DNA from: Dehalococcoidia bacterium
Lineage (GTDB): Bacteria; Chloroflexota; Dehalococcoidia; UBA3495
Direction: 5' to 3'
NCBI GenBank assembly: GCA_028822675.1
Contig: JAPKDE010000035.1
Coordinates: forward strand, 1 to 16,941
Length of the DNA: 16,941 nucleotides
The notes below the pieces were generated by a model. That model did no database searches. It saw only the letters and a list, made by a program, of their open reading frames with translations, and had not been told where the DNA came from. The position numbers and the translations under genes were made by a program. Below are positions 5,825-13,449 of the stretch, piece by piece (positions within the stretch are counted from its first letter, which is position 1; every line of letters starts with the position of its first letter).

Positions 5825-7225
5825 TTACCGCTTGTAGACGGCAGCGACGCCGGAACGGTCGCAGTTTAGCTTGCGACTGAGGTGCAGGCCTTCAAGGATG
5901 AACTCCACGGCAGAGGCGATGACTTCTGGTCGTTCGTCGTCGGTCAGTTTTTTGACCGCTTGGGCCAGGCCGTCAATGTTCTTGACCATATTCGCGTAGT
6001 CCACGCCCGGTTTTTCGCTGCCGGTCTCGGCTCGGTTGCCCAGATCAAAGGCGGTGACAATCGCATCAAGTTCATCGACTTCGAAATAGGTGGCAAAGGT
6101 GCGCAGCACGGCGCGGCGGGTCAGGTCATCGGTCAAGCGTGATTCGCGGCCTTCTTCAAAGGTCTCAAGCTCAATCTTCCCGGCGAACGATGCGACGATG
6201 AATGACAGGTCGCTGACTCTTGGGCAGGCCCATTCTTCGTTGTTTCGGATGCTACGACGCACCGCGTTACCCAGCAGTGTTTCAAAATTGGCGATGGTCA
6301 CCCGAACGCTGACCCCGGAGCGTTGGTTGATCTCACTACTTGACCGGGCCTGAGTGGTAATCTCGGCCAGAGTCTCTTTCATGTAATCAGGAATCACCAA
6401 TTTGTCCTCTTCGGGGAACTTGGTGCGCTCCTGGTCCATGATGGCTATCTCGTCTTTGGCGTCCAGCGGGTAGTGGGTGTGTATTTGAGAGCCGTAGCGG
6501 TCCTTGAGGGGAGTCACGATGCGGCCACGGTTGGTGTAGTCCTCAGGGTTGGCGGTCGAGACCACAAACACGTCCAAAGGTAACCGAACCCGGTAGCCCT
6601 TGATCTGCACGTCCCGTTCTTCCATCAGGTTGAACAGCCCCACTTGAATTCTTTCCGCCAAGTCTGGTAGTTCATTGATGCAGAAGATACCCCGGTTGGT
6701 GCGGGGCACCAGTCCGTAGTGGATTGCCATTTCATCGGACAAATAATGTCCTTCGGCAATTTTAATCGGGTCGATCTCACCGATGAGGTCTGCAATGGAA
6801 ATATCGGGTGTGGCCAGTTTCTCGGAGTATCGGTCGTCCCTCGATAGCCATTCCAGGGGAGTTTTATCGCCCAACTCAGCCACCTTGTCGCGACAGGGTC
6901 GGCAAATTGGGTCGTAGGGGTTGTCGTTGATCTCGCACTCGGCGATTTTAGGGATCTCTTCATCCATCAGATTGGTCATACTGCGGATGATCCTAGACTT
7001 GGCCTGGCCGCGCTCGCCCAACAGGATGATGTCCTGTCCGGCCAGGATGGCGTTCTCTAGTTGGGGGATAACTGTATTTTCAAAACCAACGATGCCGGGG
7101 AAGACAACCTCTTCCGCTCGTATCTTGGCTATTAGGTTTTTTCTCAGTTCCTCGCGAACGGGTAGGACTTCATAATTGCTCTTGCGGAGAGCGCCGATTG
7201 TCTGGGGACGTTTTGCCTTAGGCAT
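5825..7225 (-). CDS. BchI/MoxR-type AAA+ ATPase (magnesium-chelatase-subunit-I-like)
   Basis: This is a 466-residue cytoplasmic ATPase. It shows Walker A GERGQAKS (70-77), Walker B FCINELPDL (181-189), sensor 1 STANPEDY (223-230) and a probable arginine finger in LKDRYGSQ (240-247), all in the order of the helix-2-insert (MoxR/BchI) clade. A CEINDNPYDPICRPC segment (Cys97, Cys108, Cys111) may bind zinc and recurs in this kind of BchI-like protein. ATG 7225-7223 is chosen because AAAGGGG lies five bases upstream; a GTG at 7297 would add 24 residues but has no ribosome-binding site. Such ATPases normally work with a VWA-domain protein to remodel or load metal into a target; none is encoded nearby. 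True magnesium chelatase is unlikely, as no bch genes are present. Confidence 0.88.
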   Translation of the reverse strand: MPKAKRPQTIGALRKSNYEVLPVREELRKNLIAKIRAEEVVFPGIVGFENTVIPQLENAILAGQDIILLGERGQAKSRIIRSMTNLMDEEIPKIAECEINDNPYDPICRPCRDKVAELGDKTPLEWLSRDDRYSEKLATPDISIADLIGEIDPIKIAEGHYLSDEMAIHYGLVPRTNRGIFCINELPDLAERIQVGLFNLMEERDVQIKGYRVRLPLDVFVVSTANPEDYTNRGRIVTPLKDRYGSQIHTHYPLDAKDEIAIMDQERTKFPEEDKLVIPDYMKETLAEITTQARSSSEINQRSGVSVRVTIANFETLLGNAVRRSIRNNEEWACPRVSDLSFIVASFAGKIELETFEEGRESRLTDDLTRRAVLRTFATYFEVDELDAIVTAFDLGNRAETGSEKPGVDYANMVKNIDGLAQAVKKLTDDERPEVIASAVEFILEGLHLSRKLNCDRSGVAAVYKR

Positions 7226-7334
7226 GAGCACCCCTTTATCATCAGTGAAATTAATTGTTGGACGCACGATTAATGAGCCCAATTTGGCCAGTCGCACGTA
7301 TTATCAATGAGATAACAGTGAGCGTGCTGACCGG

Positions 7335-7363
7335 TTTCAAGTTATCACACCTTGGCCTATAAT
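7335..7363 (+). promoter_or_regulatory. Possible promoter of the DUF1232-hemW genes
   Basis: TATAAT at 7358-7363 has TTTCAA (7335-7340, three of six matches) 17 bases upstream. Transcription would start near 7370, about 29 bases before the DUF1232 start. The -10 is perfect but the -35 is poor. Confidence 0.4.
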
Positions 7364-7398
7364 TTAACGATGAGCCAATGCTCCTTTAGAGTGTGACC

Positions 7399-7770
7399 AT
7401 GTTCCATAGATTAATGTTTCCGCTTTTGTATTTCCTAGCCCCGCGCATGCTGCCCAAAATCATGAAGTTTGCGGCCTTAGTCTGGCGCTTGACCTTTGAC
7501 AAACGCGTCTCCATCTTCCTGCGCATTCTGGTCCCATTGGCCATCGTCTACGTAATCTCGCCCGTAGACCTAATCAGGGATCGTGTTCCCATAATTGGCC
7601 GGTTTGACGATCTGATCGTCGTTGGCCTGGCCTTGTTATTCCTCACCAAACTAGCTTCTCCGGCTATCGTTGACGAGCACATGGGTGTTGAACCCAAATC
7701 CGATCGCCCCGAAGACAAAGACCCCGAAAGTGTGGTCGATGGCAAGAGCAGGTTGATTGACGACGAATAA
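7399..7770 (+). CDS. DUF1232 (YkvA-like) small membrane protein
   Basis: This 123-residue protein carries the DUF1232 core YVISPVDLIRDRVPIIGRFDD followed by LIVVGLALLFL, with one or two membrane segments (about 35-53 and 68-85) and a very charged C-terminal tail. The function of the family is unknown. ATG 7399 is used, with AGAG (7388-7391) seven bases upstream; a GTG at 7393 is an alternative. The stop codon overlaps the proposed TTG start of hemW by 14 bases, which suggests translational coupling and a shared transcript. It is divergent from the BchI-like gene. Confidence 0.82.
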   Translation: MFHRLMFPLLYFLAPRMLPKIMKFAALVWRLTFDKRVSIFLRILVPLAIVYVISPVDLIRDRVPIIGRFDDLIVVGLALLFLTKLASPAIVDEHMGVEPKSDRPEDKDPESVVDGKSRLIDDE

Positions 7771-8980
7771 CTCCCTCCGTATTGTTCCTTCCTCTGGAAT
7801 GGGGCTATACGTCCACGTGCCTTTTTGCAAGACCAAGTGCCCCTACTGCGATTTCAATACCTACCAGGGAATCGAGAACTTGATCGAGCCGTTCCTGCCG
7901 GCCATCACCTCTGAAATCACCTGCTGGGGCGATGCATTGGGCCACCCGCCGGTAAAGTCGGTCTTCTTCGGCGGTGGCACTCCTTCCTACCTGCCCCAGG
8001 GCTATATAGAGCAGATTCTGGCGGCCATCCAGTCATCGTTCCAGGTCGACCCCAAAGCAGAGATATCAATCGAGGCCAACCCAGGAGACTTGGACGAAGC
8101 CGGCTGTGCCGGGATTCTCAAGCAAGGGGTCAACAGACTGAGCATTGGCGTCCAAAGCCTGGATAACCACCTATTGAACCTGCTGGGCCGCCGTCACCAG
8201 GCATCCGAGGCGGTTGAGGCGTTCCAATCCGCCCGCAAAGCCGGGTTCGACAATGTGAACCTTGATCTGATGTACGGTCTGCCCAACCAGTCAATGGAGC
8301 AGTGGCGCCAAACCCTCAGTTCGTTGATTGAGTTAACACCAGAGCACATATCTCTGTACGCCTTGACCATAGAAGAGGGCACGCCCATGCACCAGTGGGC
8401 CGCAGAAGGGAAAATTCCCGAGCCAGATTCAGATATGGCCGCAGACATGTACCAACACGCCCGCGAGGCTCTGGCCACTGCCGGCTACAACCACTATGAG
8501 ATATCCAACTGGTCGCTGCCCGACCGGGCCTGCGAGCATAACTTGGTATATTGGGAGAACGGGCCGTACTTGGGCGTAGGCCCCGGCGCACATTCTCGTC
8601 TGGGTGACTATCGGTTCTGGACCGTATTGTCGCCGCGAGACTACAACACTAAGGCCGCAGCTTGGGCCGACTCGGGCGTCCAGCCCTTGGACGAGTTCGT
8701 TGAGACCGCGCTACAAGGCATCCCAACCCTGGGCGGCTGGGAACACCTCAGCCTGGAAACCACCTGCTCCGAGACCATGTTTTTGGGCCTGCGATTGCTT
8801 GACGGCTTGAACTTAACTGAAGCGTCCGCAATAGCCGGAACAGACCTGGCCAAAAAGTTCCAAACAGCCATCCAAGAATGCCTTAATCTGGGTCTACTAG
8901 AACAAGATGGCGACTGCCTAAAACTCACCAAACAGACCTACCTACTAGCCAACCAAGCGTTCACCCGGTTCTTGGAGTAG
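7757..8980 (+). CDS. hemW: HemW, radical SAM heme chaperone
   Basis: This 407-residue protein is the heme chaperone HemW, a relative of coproporphyrinogen III dehydrogenase HemN. It begins GLYVHVPFCKTKCPYCDF, with the 4Fe-4S motif at Cys24, Cys28 and Cys31 and Phe at the position of HemN's fourth Cys. Further blocks are FFGGGTPS (70-77), LSIGVQS (128-134), DLMYGLP (170-176) and the HNLVYW heme-binding motif (261-266) characteristic of HemW. HemW proteins insert heme into respiratory proteins at the membrane. The start is uncertain: TTG 7757 has GCAGG just upstream and overlaps the DUF1232 stop; ATG 7799 would give a start very close to the conserved GLYVHVPFC. No other heme genes are in the window. 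Confidence 0.9.
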   Translation: MTTNNSLRIVPSSGMGLYVHVPFCKTKCPYCDFNTYQGIENLIEPFLPAITSEITCWGDALGHPPVKSVFFGGGTPSYLPQGYIEQILAAIQSSFQVDPKAEISIEANPGDLDEAGCAGILKQGVNRLSIGVQSLDNHLLNLLGRRHQASEAVEAFQSARKAGFDNVNLDLMYGLPNQSMEQWRQTLSSLIELTPEHISLYALTIEEGTPMHQWAAEGKIPEPDSDMAADMYQHAREALATAGYNHYEISNWSLPDRACEHNLVYWENGPYLGVGPGAHSRLGDYRFWTVLSPRDYNTKAAAWADSGVQPLDEFVETALQGIPTLGGWEHLSLETTCSETMFLGLRLLDGLNLTEASAIAGTDLAKKFQTAIQECLNLGLLEQDGDCLKLTKQTYLLANQAFTRFLE

Positions 8981-9056
8981 GGTGGCGTCTTTGACCGCTA
9001 TTCGATTTCAGGCTCGGATGCTATCCTGTATCCATTCCTGTTAGAGGCGTTCAGTC

Positions 9057-10922
9057 ATGTACGTAATAGGCACTGCCGGGCACGTGGACCACGGCAAGTC
9101 CACCCTGGTTAAAGCGCTCACCGACATCGACCCAGACCGATTTCCCGAGGAAAAAGCTCGGGAGATGACCATTGATCTTGGCTTTGCCTGGATGACTCTC
9201 CCCAGCGGCCGAGAGGTCAGCATTGTTGACGTCCCAGGCCACGAACGATTCATCAAGAACATGCTGGCCGGCGTCGGCGCCATCGATCTGGCCTTGCTGA
9301 TTGTGGCCGCCGATGAAAGCGTCATGCCCCAGACCAGAGAACACCTGGCAATCCTGAACATCCTTCAAATCACCCGCGGCCTGGTGGTAATCACCAAGAC
9401 TGACCTAGTTGATGAAGAGATGGTGGAACTGGTCAAGGCCGAGGTTGAAGACGCACTGGAAGGCACTTCCTTTGAGGGTTGTCCTATGGTCGGTGTCTCG
9501 GCCTACTCCGGCGACGGCATGGACGAACTGAAAGCCACCATGGATTCCATCTTAGACAAGACAGAAGTCAGGAAAGACTTGGGTCGTCCCCGACTCCCCA
9601 TTGACCGATGCTTCACCATTTCCGGGTTTGGCACTGTGGTCACCGGCACCCTCATCGACGGAACGCTTACCGTAGGCCAGGAAGTCGAACTGGCCGGATC
9701 CGGTCAGAAGGCCAGGGTCCGGGGTCTCCAGAGCCACAAGACCAAAGTCGACGCAACCGACCCTGGTGTGCGGTTGGCAGTGAACCTCTCCGGCCTTTCC
9801 AAGGACGAGGTCGAACGCGGCGAGATCCTGACGATTCCAGGCTGGCTCAAGCCCACCTATCGCTTGGATGCACGCCTGCGTATGGTCAAGAACGCTCCCA
9901 ACCCGCTGAAGCACAATCAAGGCGTTACTTTCCATCTGTTCACCAGCGAGGCCTCGGCCCGGGTCAGACTCCTGGATGCCGACCGGTTAGACGCCGGAGA
10001 AGAAGGCTGGGTCCAACTACTCCTCTCCGAACCGCTCCCGGTTGTGAAGGGCGACTTCTTTGTTATCCGTTCCGCAGAGAATACTCTGGGCGGTGGCCAG
10101 ATAGTTGATCCCAACCCGCGAAGACGATACAAACGCTTTGACGATGATGTCATTGAGCGCATGATGACCCTTGACCAGGGTACCGGCGGCGACATCATCA
10201 TCAGCGTCGCGGAGCAGTGGGGCCCTTGTGACATGACCACCCTTTCCCAACGCACTAACCTGCCCAGAGAGGAAGTTTCGCAACGGGTCAGGCAACTGAC
10301 TGAAGACGGCCATATCGTAACGCTCGGTGATTTCGGCACCGACTCAGAAGCGGTGGTTTATTCAGCCCAGGGTTGGGACATTCTCAAGAGTAAAGTCGCC
10401 TCTGCGCTCCAGCTCTTTCACACCCAATACCCCCTGAGACAAGGCGTCCCAGCCCAGGAGATACGCAGTCGTCTGGATTTGTCCCAACCGGTCTACCAAC
10501 GTGCACTAATACGCCTGGTAGATGAAAACATCGTGGTTGACGAACGGCAATCGCTGCGGCTCCCGGACCACGAAATCACCCTGACTGAAAAGATGGAAGA
10601 AGAGGCGGCGGCTTACTTGAACGCGCTGCAGAAAGACCCTTATTCTCCTCCCGCCGATGCCAAAGTCAGCCAAGAATTGCTGTCAGTGCTCATCGACCAG
10701 GGCAAGGTTGTGCGAGTTGCCGACGGCGTGATCTTCGCGGCGTCAGCCTATAAAGAAATGACCGACCGAATCGTCGAACACCTCAAGGCTCAGGGCAGTA
10801 TAACGGTGGCCGATGCCCGGACCATGTTCGACAGCAGCCGCAAATATATCCTGCCGCTGATGGAACACTTGGACCAACAGCAAATCACCCGCCGCAACGG
10901 CGACGAACGGGTCCTCAGGTAA
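9057..10922 (+). CDS. selB: SelB, selenocysteine-specific translation elongation factor
   Basis: This 621-residue GTPase has an EF-Tu-like G domain with GTAGHVDHGKS (5-15), EMTIDLGFAW (36-45, switch I), DVPGHE (58-63) and TKTD (113-116), then beta-barrel domains (GRPRLPIDRCFTISGFGTVVTGTL) and a long C-terminal winged-helix region. The end, DSSRKYILPLMEHLDQ..TRR.GDERVL, matches the last winged helix of SelB, which binds the SECIS hairpin of selenoprotein mRNAs. SelB brings selenocysteyl-tRNA to UGA codons on the ribosome. ATG 9057 has AGAGG (9043-9047) nine bases upstream. selA, selC and selD are not in the window. It follows hemW by 76 bases and precedes the NurA gene by 49 bases, all in one direction. 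Confidence 0.93.
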   Translation: MYVIGTAGHVDHGKSTLVKALTDIDPDRFPEEKAREMTIDLGFAWMTLPSGREVSIVDVPGHERFIKNMLAGVGAIDLALLIVAADESVMPQTREHLAILNILQITRGLVVITKTDLVDEEMVELVKAEVEDALEGTSFEGCPMVGVSAYSGDGMDELKATMDSILDKTEVRKDLGRPRLPIDRCFTISGFGTVVTGTLIDGTLTVGQEVELAGSGQKARVRGLQSHKTKVDATDPGVRLAVNLSGLSKDEVERGEILTIPGWLKPTYRLDARLRMVKNAPNPLKHNQGVTFHLFTSEASARVRLLDADRLDAGEEGWVQLLLSEPLPVVKGDFFVIRSAENTLGGGQIVDPNPRRRYKRFDDDVIERMMTLDQGTGGDIIISVAEQWGPCDMTTLSQRTNLPREEVSQRVRQLTEDGHIVTLGDFGTDSEAVVYSAQGWDILKSKVASALQLFHTQYPLRQGVPAQEIRSRLDLSQPVYQRALIRLVDENIVVDERQSLRLPDHEITLTEKMEEEAAAYLNALQKDPYSPPADAKVSQELLSVLIDQGKVVRVADGVIFAASAYKEMTDRIVEHLKAQGSITVADARTMFDSSRKYILPLMEHLDQQQITRRNGDERVLR

Positions 10923-10971
10923 TCTCGGTTGGTTAGCAACAAAGAACAGTTAGCCCAAAGGGAAAAATAAT

Positions 10972-12183
10972 TTGGGACTGGACATGGGACAAACGGTCCT
11001 CCAACTGGACCAATTCACCCAGTCGGTACGTGGGGCCAGCCAAGCGAGAGAACAGCGGCTCACGGCCCTGATAAACTCTGCGTCCGGCATCGACCCCGAC
11101 ACCGCCGCCGAAAAAACGGCAGACACCAAACAGCGCCCCTACCTGGCGGCTGAAGTTGAAGAATCATTACTTGGCGCTTACCCGCCTCCACCACCACTGA
11201 AAGACTGGATAGTAGCGGCCGTGGACGGTTCCCATATCGACGTTGACCGGCATTTGCCGGTGGCCTGCTATCTGCTGAATTTTGGCGGCTGCGTCCTGAC
11301 CTACGGCTCCAACCCCGACGCCACACTTTTCAGCGAGCCGCACCTAGCCACCACTCAGGAAGAGCTATACATCACAGACCCGGCCAACTCCACCGGCGAG
11401 GAGATGATCAGCGGCGGGCTGCTGGGCCTGGTGCGCACCGTAAAAGAACTCGAAACCCTAGCCAACACCGTCGAAGAATGCCATCCGGACCTGCCGGTTT
11501 TGGGCTTGGTCGACGGTTCTCTGGTTATGTGGCCTCTGTCTGGTCAGGCGTACCGCCCTTACATAACTGATGCCATTGTTGGCGATGGGTTGCTGCCAGT
11601 GATGAACCGACTGGAAAAGCTGGCTGAGATCCGCCCCGTGGCGCTGGCTGCCTATGTGTCTTTCCCAAGAAGCACCGAGGCTGTGAACGCGGTCCGCTGC
11701 TCCCTTTGCCCCCATGACGTTACTGTCTGCACCCAGTCCTGCAACAACCGCCGTTCCACTCAGCAGCCCTGCAACGGTGCCAACGAGTTTCTAGACCGAG
11801 ACCTGTTCCAGCGGCTACTTGAGCCTGGCTGGCGTTCCCCGGTCTACAAGACCAATTCCTCGGTCTCCAGGGAGTCCTACAACGAAGCCAACAAGATCTA
11901 CTTTTTTTATATCAACGCGGGAGAAGAGATTGGCCGAGTTGAGATCCCCAAATGGGTGGCCAAGAACGAGACTCTGCTGTCTCTGGCCCACGGGCTAGTC
12001 TGGGACCAATGCCAGCGTGGCCAGGGGTACCCAGTAGCCATCTCCGAGTCCCACGAACAGGCCGTGGTCAGTGCCGGAGACCGCCGCGTATTCAGGCGGA
12101 TGCTGGCCGACTCACTAGAACGCCAAGGCCTCTCCGCCGCCACCTCCCAAAAAGACCGATCCAAACGCTCACCTTGGGTTTAG
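10972..12183 (+). CDS. NurA-domain protein (5'-3' nuclease family)
   Basis: This 403-residue protein has the NurA fold's aspartate motifs: VAAVDGSHIDVDRH (81-94), LVDGSL (179-184), YVSFPRSTEAVNAVR (228-242) and the C-terminal YPVAISESHEQAVVSAGDRR block (353-372). NurA is a nuclease that in archaea pairs with the HerA translocase to resect DNA double-strand breaks; bacterial relatives exist, with or without HerA. A cysteine cluster sits between residues 243 and 267 (Cys243, 246, 253, 257, 267) and could bind zinc or an Fe-S cluster. Start TTG 10972 is preceded by AAAGGG (10957-10962); ATG 10984 is an alternative without well-placed signal. No HerA-type ATPase is encoded nearby. Confidence 0.8.
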   Translation: MGLDMGQTVLQLDQFTQSVRGASQAREQRLTALINSASGIDPDTAAEKTADTKQRPYLAAEVEESLLGAYPPPPPLKDWIVAAVDGSHIDVDRHLPVACYLLNFGGCVLTYGSNPDATLFSEPHLATTQEELYITDPANSTGEEMISGGLLGLVRTVKELETLANTVEECHPDLPVLGLVDGSLVMWPLSGQAYRPYITDAIVGDGLLPVMNRLEKLAEIRPVALAAYVSFPRSTEAVNAVRCSLCPHDVTVCTQSCNNRRSTQQPCNGANEFLDRDLFQRLLEPGWRSPVYKTNSSVSRESYNEANKIYFFYINAGEEIGRVEIPKWVAKNETLLSLAHGLVWDQCQRGQGYPVAISESHEQAVVSAGDRRVFRRMLADSLERQGLSAATSQKDRSKRSPWV

Positions 12184-12236
12184 GATAATAACGATCCCCC
12201 TTAGAATAAAATTCAAATTAAGACACAATGTCCCTT

Positions 12237-12249
12237 CTCCCTCCGGGAG
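12237..12249. repeat. Short intergenic stem-loop downstream of the NurA gene
   Basis: CTCCC (12237-12241) and GGGAG (12245-12249) pair around TCC within a CCCTTCTCCCTCCGGGAGG stretch, a type of short intergenic repeat common in bacteria. No T-run follows, so it is a poor terminator candidate for the NurA gene. Confidence 0.35.
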
Positions 12250-12329
12250 GGTTAGGTTCGACAAGGTCGGAGATGGGGGCAACATTCCGCTTTAGACTAA
12301 CTTCAATATTTGAAACCTGCTTAAAATCT

Positions 12330-12405
12330 GTCATTCTGAGGAGAGAAGCGACGAAGAATCTTCCAAGTAATAATTTGGCAGACCCTTCGCTTCGCCCAGG
12401 GTGAC
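12330..12405. repeat. MITE-like repeat, short third copy
   Basis: This 76-bp element is bounded by GTCATTCTGAG (12330-12340) and CCCAGGGTGAC (12395-12405), an imperfect inverted pair, with internal CGAAGAATCTTCC and TTTGGCAGACCCTTCGCTTCG. It shares its ends and the TTGGCAGA core with the larger copies at 342-503 and 568-729 but lacks their middle part. It lies in the gap before the nitronate monooxygenase gene and ends 69 bases upstream of its start. Confidence 0.65.
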
Positions 12406-12474
12406 ATTTGAGCGGCTCAGTTCAATCGAGACCCAAACCGCTCCTTTTATCAACCAATCAATGGAGACCCAATT

Positions 12475-13449
12475 ATGATCACAACCAGACTCTGCACTCT
12501 GCTCGGAATAGACTTTCCTATCATCAGCGCACCGATGACCGGCACTGCGACTGCTGACCTAGCATCAGCCGTGTCAAAAACTGGCGGTTTTGGGATGATT
12601 GGTGCGGCCTTGAATCCAGACCCTAGCTGGCTCAAAGAGCAGATACAGGCCGTCAGGGAAAAGACCGACCTGCCTTTTGGAGTCGGTTTTATTTCCTCGG
12701 CCTCCGGCATTGAAAAAAACATTGAGGCCGCATTGGATGCCAAAGTCTCCGCGGTGGGTTGTTCCTTCGCCGACCCAACTCCGTTCATTGAACAAGCCAA
12801 AGATGCCGGTGTGATGGCCTTCGCCCAGGTACAGTCACTGGCCGACGCCAAAAAGGCTGTAGCCGCCGGTGCAGATGTGATCATTGCCCAAGGCAGCGAG
12901 GCCGGTGGGCACACCAGCTACATGGGGACTCTCTCATTCGTGCGTGCCGTGGTTAAGATTGCCGGGGAAATACCAGTGGTAGCCGCCGGTGGCATCGCGG
13001 ATGGCCCAGGTCTCGCCGCCGCTCTGATGCTGGGCGCAGAGGGTGTTTGGCTGGGTACTAGGTTCGTTGCCAGCCTGGAGTGGGCTGGGCCGGAGTGGGC
13101 CAAAGGCCAAGTTGTCATCGCTGACGCCGACGCCACGATTCAGACCAAAGTCTATGACCTAGTTTCCGATGCGCCATTCCCGATGACTGTGGGCGACCGG
13201 GTGATTGCCAATACCTTCACCGACACCTGGCACGGGCGGGAAGCCGCAATGATGGAGCGGCAAAGCGAGCTTAGGGAACAGATTGCCACTGCCGCCGCTG
13301 CTGAAGACGCCACCACCGCACCGGTGAGAGCGGGTGCTGCGTCAGGCCTGATTCGCTCCGTGGAGCCAGCGTCCTACATCATCCGCGAGATAATGTCCCA
13401 AGCCGAAGACATTCTCAAAAACCGGTCAAAGACGCTGTTGGGCGGTTAG
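12475..13449 (+). CDS. Nitronate monooxygenase (2-nitropropane dioxygenase family)
   Basis: This 324-residue FMN-dependent TIM-barrel protein begins with LCTLLGIDFPIISAPMTGTA (the PI..APM motif of the family), then FGVGF, the catalytic-histidine block QGSEAGGHTS (139-148, His146) and the FMN-phosphate segment VVAAGGIADG (168-177) followed by ALMLGAEGVWLGTRF. The enzymes oxidise alkyl nitronates such as propionate 3-nitronate, although many members have other or unknown natural substrates. ATG 12475 has GGAG (12463-12466) upstream. The gene stands alone after a gap and its TAG stop shares bases with the stop of the convergent metalloprotease gene. Confidence 0.88.
   Translation: MITTRLCTLLGIDFPIISAPMTGTATADLASAVSKTGGFGMIGAALNPDPSWLKEQIQAVREKTDLPFGVGFISSASGIEKNIEAALDAKVSAVGCSFADPTPFIEQAKDAGVMAFAQVQSLADAKKAVAAGADVIIAQGSEAGGHTSYMGTLSFVRAVVKIAGEIPVVAAGGIADGPGLAAALMLGAEGVWLGTRFVASLEWAGPEWAKGQVVIADADATIQTKVYDLVSDAPFPMTVGDRVIANTFTDTWHGREAAMMERQSELREQIATAAAAEDATTAPVRAGAASGLIRSVEPASYIIREIMSQAEDILKNRSKTLLGG

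Noticed and set aside
8991..9027. Promoter with TTGACC and TATCCT before selB
   Set aside because: The spacing of 25 bases is too long for a sigma-70 promoter.
12184..12330. Possible tRNA-Sec (selC) after selB and the NurA gene
   Set aside because: GGTTCGACAAGG resembles a T-arm at first glance, but no acceptor stem, anticodon arm or CCA end fits around it.
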